Origin: Streptomyces pacificus
Lineage (GTDB): Bacteria; Actinomycetota; Actinomycetes; Streptomycetales; Streptomycetaceae
NCBI RefSeq assembly: GCF_011766325.1
Contig: NZ_BLLG01000006.1
Location: 248,001-312,000, forward strand
Reading direction: 5' to 3'
DNA: 64,000 bases
Part shown: one piece after another, positions 50,445 through 58,880 of the stretch
Layout: every line of letters starts with the position of its first letter
Position numbering within the stretch: the stretch's first letter is position 1
Notes under the pieces: model-generated
Told to the model about the DNA's origin: nothing
The model's input: the letters and a program-made list of their open reading frames with translations, nothing else
The model's database searches: none
Made by a program: the position numbers and the translations under genes

Positions 50445-51488
50445 GTGAGCACTGAGGCCATGACCTGGGCGATGGACAACGCCCCGATGCTGCGGACCGA
50501 CAAGGGTCGGCCCGACAGTACGGCGCGGCATGTCCTCCAGGTCCTGGCCGAGCACGCCCGGCCGGATGGCTCCAACAGCCACCCGTCGAATCTGCGGATC
50601 CGGTACCGGACCGGGTACGACGAGCGGACGGTGCAGCGGGCGCTCCGTCGCCTGGAGCAGGGCGGGCTCATCCGGAGGCAGGGCACCGTCCAGGGCCGGC
50701 CGAAGTGGAAGCTCCAGATGCACCTGCGGCGGCCGGAGTTCGACTGGGCGGAGCTGGAGGCGGAGGCGGAGGACGCGAAGAAGCAGGCTGCGGAGCGTCA
50801 GCGTCGGTCGCGGGCGAAGCGCGTCACGCCGTCTGACGACGTGACTGTCACGCATGGAGAGTCCGTGACTGTCACACACTCTGACGACGTGACAGAGGGG
50901 GATGTCACGCACTCAGAGTCCGTGAGTCACGCACTCCAAGTGCGTGATGTCACGCACTCTGCGTCCGAATGTCACGCACTCAGTGCCCCCCTAACCACCA
51001 ACAACCACCAGAACAACCACCAGGAACCGTTCCCGGGTCCCGCCGACGCCTCCGCGACCGCCGCCACACCCACCCCCGGTGACACACGAGACGCACCAGA
51101 CGACGAGCCCGTAGACGGCGAGGTCCTCGAGGAGACCGAGCACCAGGAGCCGGAGCCCATCACCGCTCAGACGATCGTCGGCGAGTGGCTGGACCGCTGC
51201 ACCGTCCGCCCCCCGTCCACCGTCATCGGCCAGATGGCCAAGCAGATCCGCGTGCTCCTCGAGGAAGACCGGATCGACCCCGACTGGGTCCGCCGCGGCA
51301 TCGCTCAGTGGATGAGCCGAGACCTCCACCCCTCGACGCTCCCGTCCGTCGTCAACGGCGTCATGAACCGCACCACCAACTCCGCCCCGCAGCACACCCC
51401 GCCGGCCGACGGCTCCTCCGTCTTCGACCGAGCCCGCGCCCGCGCCGCCGCCCGAGCCACCCAGCGCCAGGAAGGACAGACCCCGTGA
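50445..51488 (+). CDS. Winged-helix replication-initiator candidate (347 aa)
   Basis: Residues ~20-85 form a winged helix: TARHVLQVLAEHARPDGSNS, YDERTVQRALRRLEQGGLIR and a short wing, as in phage replication initiators of the lambda O / DnaD-like helix-turn-helix type. Residues ~125-185 are a repetitive V-T-H-S stretch encoded by iteron-like DNA repeats, and the C-terminal ~90 residues are helical (DRIDPDWVRRGIAQWMSRDL). GTG start; an ATG at 50460 is in frame. The next gene overlaps by GTGA and may be its helicase-loader partner. Role in replication is inference from layout. Confidence 0.78.
   Translation: MSTEAMTWAMDNAPMLRTDKGRPDSTARHVLQVLAEHARPDGSNSHPSNLRIRYRTGYDERTVQRALRRLEQGGLIRRQGTVQGRPKWKLQMHLRRPEFDWAELEAEAEDAKKQAAERQRRSRAKRVTPSDDVTVTHGESVTVTHSDDVTEGDVTHSESVSHALQVRDVTHSASECHALSAPLTTNNHQNNHQEPFPGPADASATAATPTPGDTRDAPDDEPVDGEVLEETEHQEPEPITAQTIVGEWLDRCTVRPPSTVIGQMAKQIRVLLEEDRIDPDWVRRGIAQWMSRDLHPSTLPSVVNGVMNRTTNSAPQHTPPADGSSVFDRARARAAARATQRQEGQTP
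50823..50985. repeat. Iteron-like repeats inside the initiator gene (possible replication origin)
   Basis: GTCACGC(A)CTC-type units start at about 50823, 50847, 50871, 50904, 50926, 50949 and 50971; four contain TCACGCACTC exactly. AGTGCGTGA-TG-TCACGCACT near 50939-50958 is a palindrome with 9-bp arms. The spacing between starts is 22-33 bp. Downstream (50990-51030) the DNA becomes A/C-rich with AACCACCA reiterated, locally poorer in GC and a candidate unwinding element. This is the lambda-type origin layout: iterons inside the initiator gene. Confidence 0.8.
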
Positions 51489-52198
51489 CCGAAGAAGAAG
51501 CGATCCAGATCGCCGAGTACGTCGCCGCCGCCTGCCCCGCGCAGCGCTTCAACGAGTACACCCCCGACGTCTGGGGCGAACTCCTCGCCCCCTACACCGT
51601 CGACGAGGCCCGCTCCGCCGCCATCGCCGTAGCCCGCCGCCAGACCTTCGTCAGCCCCGCCGAGATCATCACCGAGATCCGCGACCGCCGCGCCGAACGC
51701 ATCTCCGCCGCGAACCTCGTCTACGACGGCAACCCGCTGGAGACCGGCGCCCAATCCGCAACCAGCCTCCGCGCCCTCCTCGCCGCGGCCGCCGACGGCC
51801 ACACACCCCCGCAGAGCATCCGCACCTCCCTCGGCACCACCGAACGCCCCGCTCTCCCCGCTGGCACCCCGACAACCGGCCGGGCCGCCGCGGTCCTCGC
51901 CGCCGTCGGCCAGGCCGTACCGCGCACCCGCGACGGCGTCGTCAACCCCCGCGCAGTCGCCTGCCGCCGCTGCTCCGCCCTCCCCGGCACCAGCTGCACC
52001 ACCAACGGCCGCCGCCGGGCCGACGTCCACCCCGCCCGCCTCGACGACGCCCGCCTCATCGCCGCCGGCCTCCCGCCGATCGACCCCGACGCGGCACTCC
52101 TCGAGGAGACGCGCATCCGCGAGGCCTCCGCGGCCGCCCTCGCCAAGCAGCCCGCCACCGCCGACGCCGACGACCAGGACGAGGACGACAACCGATGA
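51485..52198 (+). CDS. Replication-partner candidate with C-terminal zinc finger (237 aa)
   Basis: Residues ~5-65 (AEYVAAACPAQRFNEYTPDV WGELLAPYTVDEARSAAIAV) resemble the small helical domain of phage replisome-organiser or loader-associated proteins. A CRRCSALPGTSCTT finger with a downstream HPAR lies at ~160-185; similar fingers occur in the 52668 gene. GTGA overlap with the initiator gene. No Walker motif, so it is not itself a DnaC-type ATPase. Confidence 0.7.
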   Translation: MTEEEAIQIAEYVAAACPAQRFNEYTPDVWGELLAPYTVDEARSAAIAVARRQTFVSPAEIITEIRDRRAERISAANLVYDGNPLETGAQSATSLRALLAAAADGHTPPQSIRTSLGTTERPALPAGTPTTGRAAAVLAAVGQAVPRTRDGVVNPRAVACRRCSALPGTSCTTNGRRRADVHPARLDDARLIAAGLPPIDPDAALLEETRIREASAAALAKQPATADADDQDEDDNR

Positions 52199-52668
52199 TC
52201 ACCACCGCCGACGACCCGACCACCCTCGCGCCCACCACCGACCGCGCCCCCGTCGAGCTCGCCATCGTCAGCAGCATCGCCAGCACCGAGCCGCCCGAGA
52301 CCTTCCTGTGGATCACCTTCCACAAGCCCTGCGGCGGCGCCACCATCCGCTACGAGTGGACCCACGGCGGCACCGCCCTCGGCGACCACATCGACGCCCT
52401 CGCCATGGCCATCGGCCTCGACGCCGCCGACTGGATGCACATCACCAGCGAGCACGCCCAGACCACCACCCGCGGCCGCATCGAGATCCAGGCCCACCCG
52501 CTCCGCCCGATCCTCGCCGACGTCCAGGCGCACGTCCGCTGCCCCGACGACCGCCGCGAAGGCCTCCACCGCATCCTCGACAAGGCGGCCGAGACCACCG
52601 GCACCGCGCCCACCCGCATCCCCCGCTGGGTCGGAGTCGGCCCCGCTCTCCTCGGACGGAACGCCTGA
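52195..52668 (+). CDS. Unknown protein (157 aa)
   Basis: ATGA overlap upstream and TGATG overlap downstream. An N-terminal disordered part, then mixed alpha/beta with FLWITFHKPCGGATIRYEWT and a long helix. No recognised family. Confidence 0.7.
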   Translation: MITTADDPTTLAPTTDRAPVELAIVSSIASTEPPETFLWITFHKPCGGATIRYEWTHGGTALGDHIDALAMAIGLDAADWMHITSEHAQTTTRGRIEIQAHPLRPILADVQAHVRCPDDRREGLHRILDKAAETTGTAPTRIPRWVGVGPALLGRNA

Positions 52669-52946
52669 TGGCCGCCCGCTACCGCTTCCCCGCCATGGCC
52701 GTCCGCTGCACCTGGTGCCGAGCACCCGTCGGCGAGCTCTGCACCACCCCCAGCAACGGCCGCCCCCACCGCGGCGGCACCCACGACGTCCGCCGAATCG
52801 ACTGGGCCATGACAACCCAGTGCCCCGAATGCCGAGCCACCCCCGGCCACCCCTGCACCACCACCGCCCACGGCCAGCTCACCCACCTCGACGACGTCCA
52901 CCCCGCACGCACCCACACCACCCACCGCAGCCAGGACCCGCCATGA
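52668..52946 (+). CDS. Double zinc-finger protein (92 aa)
   Basis: Two copies of a finger CxxC-(A/R)xxG-xxC-TT...HxxDVH/R (residues ~14-40 and ~52-80), the same type as the finger in the 51485 gene. These short fingers are widespread in Streptomyces mobile elements and may bind DNA or ssDNA. Tandem duplication within the gene is evident. Confidence 0.8.
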   Translation: MAARYRFPAMAVRCTWCRAPVGELCTTPSNGRPHRGGTHDVRRIDWAMTTQCPECRATPGHPCTTTAHGQLTHLDDVHPARTHTTHRSQDPP

Positions 52947-53242
52947 CCCCGCGACCACCCGCCACATGCCCCGACTGCCGCCGCCCCATCCGCTGGACCA
53001 CCACCGAAGCCGGCAAGCACCTCGCCGTCGACCCCGACCCCCACCCCGACGGCAACACCGCCATCTGGCGCGACGGAACCGGCGCCACCCGCTCCCGCCG
53101 CCCCACCACCGAACTCCCCCTCTGCGGCTGGGAGCGACTCCACAAGCCCCACATCGCCACCTGCCCCGCCCGCCAGACCCATCTCCCCCTCCACGGCGTC
53201 ACCCGCCTCGACGACCACCGCAACCGGAAGAGGACCCCATGA
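52943..53242 (+). CDS. Small zinc-ribbon protein (99 aa)
   Basis: Starts inside the previous stop. CPDCRRPIRW at residues 9-18, then a second half with CGW and CPARQTHLP, compatible with one zinc ribbon. Nothing else recognised. Confidence 0.7.
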   Translation: MTPRPPATCPDCRRPIRWTTTEAGKHLAVDPDPHPDGNTAIWRDGTGATRSRRPTTELPLCGWERLHKPHIATCPARQTHLPLHGVTRLDDHRNRKRTP

Positions 53243-53373
53243 CGACGCACACCGCCCGCGAAATCGACCGAGACGGCATCAACCGGCTCGTCGCCAAACT
53301 CGGCGACTGGATCATCCGCCACCCCGACGGCCGATGGACCATCCACCACCAACCCCCACAAACCACCATCTGA
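53239..53373 (+). CDS. Small unknown protein (44 aa)
   Basis: ATGA overlap with the previous gene. MTTHTAREIDRDGINRLVAK is an amphipathic helix, followed by WIIRHPDGRWTIHH beta-hairpin. Ends before the SSB gene, whose ribosome site lies 30 bp further. Confidence 0.55.
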   Translation: MTTHTAREIDRDGINRLVAKLGDWIIRHPDGRWTIHHQPPQTTI

Positions 53374-53432
53374 ACCCACCCACCCCCTGAACCGGTTCTG
53401 GCCGGTTCTACGCGACATAGGAAGTGATCATC

Positions 53433-53939
53433 TTGTCTCTGCCCACCATCACCGGAGTCGGCCGCCTCACCGCGGACCCGGAGCTCCGCTTCACCCCGTC
53501 GGGGAAAGCCGTCGCCTCCGTCCCGCTGGCCTTCAACTCCCGCCGCCTGAACAAGCAGACGAACGAGTGGGAGGACGGCGACGTCTTCTTCATCCGCGGC
53601 ACGGTCTGGGAGCGCCTGGCGGAGAACGTCGCCGAGACCTTCGCCAAGGGGCACGAGGTCATCGTCACGGGCGAGGTCCGTACGGAGTCGTGGGAGAAGG
53701 ACGGCCAGAAGCACGAGCGGCCGGCGCTCCTGATCCGGGCGATCGGCCCGTCGCTCGCGTTCGCGACCGCTGTGGTGTCGAAGGACGCGGCGTCTCAGCA
53801 GGGCGGCCAGGGTGGTCAGCAGCGGCGCTCTGGCGGGCAGCAGGGGCAGGCTCAGCGGTCCCGGCCGCAGCAGCCGCCGGCGGACGACCCGTGGGCCGTC
53901 GACAACGCCAAGGGCTACTCCGACGAGCCCCCGTTCTAG
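53433..53939 (+). CDS. ssb: Single-stranded DNA-binding protein (168 aa)
   Basis: The OB-fold runs from residue 1 to ~110: SLPTITGVGRLTADPELRFT, VFFIRGTVWERLAENVAETF, and RTESWEKDGQKHERPALLIR. The Gly/Gln-rich linker (GGQGGQQRR) and the acidic tip DEPPF are the standard SSB tail for protein partners. I chose the TTG at 53433 (MSLPTITG) because AGGAAG lies eight bases upstream; a GTG at 53424 overlaps that site. It starts in an intergenic break, so it may have its own promoter. Confidence 0.93.
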   Translation: MSLPTITGVGRLTADPELRFTPSGKAVASVPLAFNSRRLNKQTNEWEDGDVFFIRGTVWERLAENVAETFAKGHEVIVTGEVRTESWEKDGQKHERPALLIRAIGPSLAFATAVVSKDAASQQGGQGGQQRRSGGQQGQAQRSRPQQPPADDPWAVDNAKGYSDEPPF

Positions 53940-53942
53940 GCC

Positions 53943-54134
53943 ATGGCCGCGCTGCTGAAGCTGCCGAGTTGCCAGACCGCCTCGGAGATCGTTGAGGCGC
54001 TCCTGGTGGCCGCGCAGGCCCGCGACACGACCGCTCCGGAGCTCGCCGCGCGCTGGCGCGGGATCGCCGACGACATCGGCGACGCCCTCGACCAGCTCCC
54101 CACCCCAACACAGACCGAGGAGAACACCCCTTGA
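53943..54134 (+). CDS. Small helical protein (63 aa)
   Basis: Three short helices (TASEIVEALLVAAQARDTTA). ATG just after the SSB stop, TTGA overlap with the exonuclease gene. No family recognised. Confidence 0.6.
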   Translation: MAALLKLPSCQTASEIVEALLVAAQARDTTAPELAARWRGIADDIGDALDQLPTPTQTEENTP

Positions 54135-54658
54135 AGATCTTCTACGACACGGAATTCGTGGACGACGGCAGGACCATCGATCTGATCAGCATCGGCATGG
54201 TCGCCGAGGACGGCCGCGAGCTGTACGCCGTCAGCTCCCAGTTCAACCAGGCCGACGTCCGCCGCAACGGCTGGTTGATGGCGAACGTCTGGCCGTCCCT
54301 GCCGATCCTGAAGAACCCGCCCGGCGTCCGCGGCATGGACCGGCTCGACGTCACCCACCCCGACGTCCGCCCACGCCACCAGATCGCCCGCATGGTCAAG
54401 GAGTTCATCCTGGCCACCCCGGACCCGCAGCTCTGGGCCTACTACAGCGCGTACGACCACGTCGCCTACGCCCAGCTCTTCGGCCCCATGAGCGAGCTGC
54501 CCGACGGCCTGCCCATGCAGACCGACGACCTCGTCACCGAAGCGAAGCGCCTCGGCCTCACCCCCGATGATCTGCCGAGCCAGGCCGACGGACACCACAA
54601 CGCCCTCGCCGACGCCCGCCACAACCTCGCGATGGCCCGCTTCATGAACCTCGTCTGA
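54131..54658 (+). CDS. DnaQ-fold 3'-5' exonuclease/exoribonuclease (175 aa)
   Basis: Acidic residues in DEDDh-type order: D7/E9 in FYDTEFVDDG, D in YYSAYDHVAYAQLF (~103), and the HxxxxD pair HNALADARHNLAMARF (~155). This matches the phage/Streptomyces poly(A)-type 3'-5' exoribonuclease family, by recall. TTG start overlapping the previous stop. It probably trims nucleic acid ends in replication or RNA turnover. Confidence 0.87.
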   Translation: MKIFYDTEFVDDGRTIDLISIGMVAEDGRELYAVSSQFNQADVRRNGWLMANVWPSLPILKNPPGVRGMDRLDVTHPDVRPRHQIARMVKEFILATPDPQLWAYYSAYDHVAYAQLFGPMSELPDGLPMQTDDLVTEAKRLGLTPDDLPSQADGHHNALADARHNLAMARFMNLV

Positions 54659-54728
54659 CCGTACGACCCGCACCGGACTTGGGGCCCACCCTCGGGGCCC
54701 GCCCCCGGCACCACCGCCAGGAGCAGCC

Positions 54729-55217
54729 TTGTTCGGACTCACCACCACCCGCCGCCTCCGCACAGTCGAAGCCGAGCGTGACCAGAACGCCCGCCTCCTC
54801 GCCGAGGCCTACAGCGCGCACGACACCGCGCAGGACCGCGCCCTCCACCGCCGCATCGCCTACCGCCGACGGCTGACCCGCGCCCTCCGCGCCTGCGCCC
54901 GCTGGCGCACCCACGCCGCCAAGGAGCACCGCGACGTCCGGCTCCTCGCCGAGCAGCTCCTGAACGCCACAGGGGAGCACAACCCGGCCGCCCGCCGCGC
55001 CCTCGGCCTGCCTGACGACGGCCCATGGGAGAGCGCGATCGAGGGCCTCAACGCCCTTGTGGACGCGGGCGAGATCTTCCACGTCGAGAACGGTGACATC
55101 AGCAGCTCGTCCGGCGACAAGCGCATCACGTGGGACTCGAAGGCCGGCCGCTGGCGCCTCGCCCACGACGACGCCGACCAGGCCGGCGACGAAGCGCTGA
55201 GGGGCTCGGGCACCTGA
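54729..55217 (+). CDS. Unknown helical protein (162 aa)
   Basis: TTG start with CAGGAG six bases before. N-terminal ~75 residues are a charged coiled-coil-like helix (RRLRTVEAERDQNARLLAEA). A smaller C-terminal domain ends WDSKAGRWRLAHDDAD. The next gene starts in a TGATG overlap. Confidence 0.65.
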   Translation: MFGLTTTRRLRTVEAERDQNARLLAEAYSAHDTAQDRALHRRIAYRRRLTRALRACARWRTHAAKEHRDVRLLAEQLLNATGEHNPAARRALGLPDDGPWESAIEGLNALVDAGEIFHVENGDISSSSGDKRITWDSKAGRWRLAHDDADQAGDEALRGSGT

Positions 55218-55648
55218 TGGCCGACACCTGCCAGGACTGCGGCCGACCGCTCCGTGACCCCGTGTCACGGGCGGTCGGGCGCGGCCCCGTCTGCTCCGCC
55301 AAGCACACCTCCGGCCGCGGGACGGCCGGACACGACCAACTGATCTTCGAAGAGGACCCCATGGACCAGCCCACCCCTGAGGACCAGTCCGAGGTCGCTG
55401 GTCGGGGCCGCTGCGGCAACGACCCGCGCACCACGCTCAGCCCCGGCGACCAGGCCGCCATCGCCAGCTTCGAGGAGTACCTCGCCGTACGGAAGCGCGC
55501 CGAGGAGGCCGAGGAGGCCATCCGCCGCACGGTCGCGCAGATGCAGGCGTACGCCAAGGCCGGCAGCGGCGGCGTGAACCCCCGCCAGGTCATCGGCCTA
55601 CTCTCGCCGACCTGGCCGGACGGCAACCACGAAGCCCCCACCCCGTGA
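55217..55648 (+). CDS. DUF6011-like zinc-ribbon protein (143 aa)
   Basis: CQDCGRPLRDPVSRAVGRGP followed by VC is a Cys-x2-Cys...G-x-G-P-x-C site typical of DUF6011-like domains that accompany helicase or phage proteins. The rest is a helical segment (EEYLAVRKRAEEAEEAIRRT). A second ATG at 55361 could give a shorter form. Confidence 0.68.
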   Translation: MADTCQDCGRPLRDPVSRAVGRGPVCSAKHTSGRGTAGHDQLIFEEDPMDQPTPEDQSEVAGRGRCGNDPRTTLSPGDQAAIASFEEYLAVRKRAEEAEEAIRRTVAQMQAYAKAGSGGVNPRQVIGLLSPTWPDGNHEAPTP

Positions 55649-55688
55649 ACAACCTCGCCCACTGGGCCGACCAACCCTGGAGAAAACG

Positions 55689-55964
55689 ATGACCGCCAAC
55701 ACCCTCCCCGCCTACACCGGCCCGCAGCCCCGCTGCGCCAAGTGCGGCAACCACGGCGCCTACACCCGCTACCTCGCCCACGGCCTGTGGGGCCACGGCG
55801 AACCCACGGACACCTCCCTCGGCATGGAGTCGAACGAGCGGCTCCACCGCGAGTGCGAGACCTGCGGACACGTGTGGGACGAGGCGACCGTGGAGCAGCG
55901 GCCCGCCGAGATCGCGGACCCGTACGGGCTTCTCCACGGCGTCGCGGCCGACGAGGAGGCGTGA
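55689..55964 (+). CDS. Zinc-ribbon protein (91 aa)
   Basis: CAKCGNHGAYTRYLAHG and later CETCGHVWDEATVE give two CxxC knuckles about 35 residues apart, a classic zinc ribbon. Gene follows a 40-bp gap. Confidence 0.7.
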   Translation: MTANTLPAYTGPQPRCAKCGNHGAYTRYLAHGLWGHGEPTDTSLGMESNERLHRECETCGHVWDEATVEQRPAEIADPYGLLHGVAADEEA

Positions 55965-55967
55965 CCG

Positions 55968-56324
55968 ATGATCCCCGCGTTCACCGCCCTCATGTGGCTC
56001 GCCTGCCTCGGCCTGCTCGTGATCCTCGGCGCCGCTGGCTGCGCCCTCGTCCTCGCACGGCGCGACCGACGCGACACGGCCCGCGCCGCACGCCCGCACA
56101 GCGCCCGCGTAGGCACCGCGGAGCAGGACGCGGCAGCCATCGACCGGCCGTTCCTCGAGATCGCCGCCTACCGGCACGACCACGGCCACCGCGCGTGGGC
56201 GTGGCGCTGCTGGGGCGACGGCACCTGCGACGGCCGGCTCAGCCTCGACCATGCCAGCGAGGACGGCGCCCGCCGAGCCGCTTGCCGCCACCTCACCGAG
56301 ACCCACGGAGCCCCCGATGCCTGA
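55968..56324 (+). CDS. Small membrane protein (118 aa)
   Basis: One N-terminal membrane helix (ALMWLACLGLLVILGAAGCA) with a positively charged stop-transfer, then a soluble domain ending in a Cys/His pair near CDGRLSLDHA. Next gene overlaps by 8 bp. Confidence 0.68.
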   Translation: MIPAFTALMWLACLGLLVILGAAGCALVLARRDRRDTARAARPHSARVGTAEQDAAAIDRPFLEIAAYRHDHGHRAWAWRCWGDGTCDGRLSLDHASEDGARRAACRHLTETHGAPDA

Positions 56325-56757
56325 ACCCACACCCGCCGTCCCCGGCGAGACGCCGCTGGAGATCCCGCTTGACGCGGTCCGGGTGCTGCACGCCGTGCTC
56401 GGCGACCTTCTCGCCGGGACCGCCCCGGCCCCGGGCGGCGTCCGCGACCAGATCGCCGCAGCCGTCACCGCGGCGGCCGGCGTCCGTGAGGTCACCCCCG
56501 GCTACTGCGGGCACTGCGGGCGCGGTGACTGCTCCCCGACCGCCGACCAGTGGCTGGCCGAACGGCGCCGAGCCGAGCAGGCCGAGGCCGAGGCGACGAC
56601 CACGGCCCGCGTCATGGGCGCCCTCCACCGGAGCGCTGAGGAGGCGGTCACCCGCGTGATCGAACTCGCCGAACGCTGGGCCAGCGACCCCAACCGATCC
56701 GACCCATACCGCGAACTCCGTGCCGCCATCGACCCGCAGGAGCAGCACCGTGCCTGA
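56317..56757 (+). CDS. Unknown helical protein with Cys pair (146 aa)
   Basis: Helices (LDAVRVLHAVLGDLLAGTAP), then GYCGHCGRGDC in the middle (possible zinc) and a long coiled helix at the end. Ends with the same sequence type DPQEQ as the next gene, with which it overlaps by 8 bp. Confidence 0.65.
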   Translation: MPEPTPAVPGETPLEIPLDAVRVLHAVLGDLLAGTAPAPGGVRDQIAAAVTAAAGVREVTPGYCGHCGRGDCSPTADQWLAERRRAEQAEAEATTTARVMGALHRSAEEAVTRVIELAERWASDPNRSDPYRELRAAIDPQEQHRA

Positions 56758-57490
56758 ACCCGACGCCTGCCGCCCCGTTGAGATCGACGGCGAGACCATC
56801 CGCGTACGCGGTGCGCAGGAGATGACCGACGAGGCCCGAGCCGCGTTCGCCGAGGTGGTCCGCGCAGCGAAGCGCAAGTACGCGGCCGAGCACCCGCCCC
56901 GGCACACCGTCGACACGATCACCAGCGACGCACTCGACGCCCTGTACGCCGAGCTGGAGCTGGCCCAGCAGCGCGCTGCCGCGATGGAGCGCGCCATGGA
57001 GCCCACCGCAGCCGACGCCCTCGCCCACCGCGGGTGCCACCGGGACCTGAAGGGGCAGTGCCTACGAGCCGAGCGGGCGGGGTCCGCCATCACCACCTTC
57101 GCCGCGATCTTCGAAGGACTCGGCAACCTCCTCGCCACAAGCTCCCGCGACTGGGGCACCTACCGCGTCGACGCCTGGCTCTACGCCGTGATCCTCGGCT
57201 GGGACTGCGAGGAAGCCACTCACAACGAGACATGCGCCCACGGAGCCATGGAGGAGATGGCCGCCCTGCACGGCTGGGACGCGGACACCGTCGCCAAGGC
57301 ACGCCGATACCGCGCCGCCGTCCGAGACGCCCTTGACCCGCAGGAGCAGCCGGCCACCCGCCCGCCGGTCCACGTCGGCGGCAGGGCGAACGCGGAGGAC
57401 TGCCCCGCCTGCATCGCCTCCGCGCTGTCCCCGCCGTGGCCTTTCATCTGCCCCGGCGAGGCCGCCCACGAAGACCCCAAGGAGACCTGA
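56750..57490 (+). CDS. Unknown protein (246 aa)
   Basis: GTG start inside the previous gene. Helical body, C-terminal cysteines (GRANAEDCPACIASALSPPW ... ICPGE) that may form a zinc knuckle. EQPATRPPVHVGG linker. Contains an internal DPQEQ motif also at the end of the upstream protein, so the two may share an ancestral module. Confidence 0.68.
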   Translation: MPEPDACRPVEIDGETIRVRGAQEMTDEARAAFAEVVRAAKRKYAAEHPPRHTVDTITSDALDALYAELELAQQRAAAMERAMEPTAADALAHRGCHRDLKGQCLRAERAGSAITTFAAIFEGLGNLLATSSRDWGTYRVDAWLYAVILGWDCEEATHNETCAHGAMEEMAALHGWDADTVAKARRYRAAVRDALDPQEQPATRPPVHVGGRANAEDCPACIASALSPPWPFICPGEAAHEDPKET

Positions 57491-57493
57491 ACC

Positions 57494-57718
57494 ATGCCGA
57501 ACACCGCCGCCCGCACGCCCTACGGCCACACCCTCCACGTGATCAACCAGACCGCCGAAAGCCTCCGCATGATCGAAGCACGCCCCGACGGACGCCCCCG
57601 CGACCTCGACGGGCCCACCGCCGTCGGCGCACTCACCGTCCGCTCCAACCTCGCCATCGCGTCCGCGCTCCTCGCCGTCGCCGACGCCCTGCGCACCGAA
57701 CAGCCCAAGGAGAAGTGA
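57494..57718 (+). CDS. Small unknown protein (74 aa)
   Basis: ATG three bases after the previous stop. Amphipathic helices (LHVINQTAESLRMIEARPDG and LAIASALLAVADALRTEQ). No family recognised. Confidence 0.6.
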   Translation: MPNTAARTPYGHTLHVINQTAESLRMIEARPDGRPRDLDGPTAVGALTVRSNLAIASALLAVADALRTEQPKEK

Positions 57719-57720
57719 CC

Positions 57721-57948
57721 ATGGGATGGGGATCCGCCTACCGCATCTTCAACACCGTCGCTGACGCCCTGATCGAGGCAAAGGCGAGCGACGAGATCAA
57801 GGAACAGACACTCACCAAGGTGATCCGCTCACTCCACGAAGGCGACTGGGACACCGAACTCGACAGCCTCCAGGACTACCTCGATGACCCCGCGATCGTC
57901 CGGGCCTTCGAGGCGTGCGGCGTCCGCTGGGACGACGACGAGGACTGA
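57721..57948 (+). CDS. Small acidic protein (75 aa)
   Basis: MGWGSAYRIFNTVADALIEA starts two helices, then an acidic C-terminus RWDDDED. ATG follows the previous stop by two bases with AAGGAGAAG upstream. Resembles other small acidic proteins of actinophages, but I cannot name it. Confidence 0.65.
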   Translation: MGWGSAYRIFNTVADALIEAKASDEIKEQTLTKVIRSLHEGDWDTELDSLQDYLDDPAIVRAFEACGVRWDDDED

Positions 57949-58043
57949 AGCACGCGCGAGGGGCGCGCCCACAACCTCCCCAGGCCGGGCGCGCCCCCAG
58001 GTGCTGATCACCCTACGCCCCGCCCAGCCCCACGGAGCGCACG

Positions 58044-58817
58044 ATGACCACCACCACCCACCCCACCACCGCCCACCACCTCTGGACCATCGCCCGCCAC
58101 TGGACCGACCTCACCAACGCCCTCACCACCCAGCAGAACACCTGGCCCCCCACCATGGGCATCGCCGTCCTCTCCAGCCGGCACCAGACCGCCGAGGACC
58201 GCGAGGCCGCCCAATGGCGCGCCCAGGCCCTCCGCCAACTCGAGCGCTCCCCCGACCAGCCCGGATGGACCGCCGCCCCGATCCGCTTCGACGTCCTCGA
58301 CGCACTGCTCCTGGTCGAGGCCGGTCTCGTCGAGCTCGCCGACCAGATCGCCGCCTCGAGCCAGCACTCGCCGATCACCCCCAACCCGCCGAGGAGGACA
58401 TGGCCGGCCAACCCGCGGGCGTACAAGGCCGCGCGCGCGGACGCCACCCGGCGGGACCTGCTCGCCCTGCGACAGTCCAAGGACCCCCGACGCTGGCGCC
58501 TCACGAACGGGCCGGACGCGGACCGCACCCCCGTACGCGCCGCGCTCTGGCTCCTCGCCCGGCACCAGGGCACGCGCGGCCCCTGGCGGCCACTCACCGA
58601 CGACGAGCAGGCGCGCATCCGTACGGTCGCCAGGGCCTGCGCGCACCTCGTCGAGCGGTGCCTCGACGTCGGCGACGGCCGCGCCACCCTGGCTGAGTCC
58701 TGCCCGCTCTGCGGCGACAGGCTGGTGATGCACGGGGGTGCCGGCGCGAGCCCGGTCGTACGGTGCCGGGGCGCCAGCTGCGGACGGACCTGGACGTGGT
58801 CCGACGTGGCACGCTGA
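58044..58817 (+). CDS. Unknown protein with C-terminal zinc ribbon (257 aa)
   Basis: Helical N-terminal part (TDLTNALTTQQNTWPPTMGI) and a C-terminal four-Cys ribbon CPLCGDRLVMHGGAGASPVV plus CRGASCGRTW, where the last Cys pair completes the site. I think this family is common in Streptomyces accessory DNA. It is the last gene of the long rightward series before a strong terminator. Confidence 0.72.
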   Translation: MTTTTHPTTAHHLWTIARHWTDLTNALTTQQNTWPPTMGIAVLSSRHQTAEDREAAQWRAQALRQLERSPDQPGWTAAPIRFDVLDALLLVEAGLVELADQIAASSQHSPITPNPPRRTWPANPRAYKAARADATRRDLLALRQSKDPRRWRLTNGPDADRTPVRAALWLLARHQGTRGPWRPLTDDEQARIRTVARACAHLVERCLDVGDGRATLAESCPLCGDRLVMHGGAGASPVVRCRGASCGRTWTWSDVAR

Positions 58818-58830
58818 CCGGGTAACGGCT

Positions 58831-58863
58831 GCGGCCCCGCTGTCTGCGTGACAGCGGGGCCGC
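58831..58863 (+). terminator. Strong terminator, probably bidirectional
   Basis: GCGGCCCCGCTGTC and its exact complement form a 14-bp stem with a 5-base loop. It lies between convergent genes: after the rightward operon and 18 bp past the excalibur protein gene on the other strand. Confidence 0.88.
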
Positions 58864-58880
58864 GAAGGTTCGGGCAGCGT

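Noticed and set aside
50823..50985. CRISPR array
   Set aside because: Units are ~10 bp, unevenly spaced and inside a coding frame with no unique spacers or cas genes. They fit iterons.
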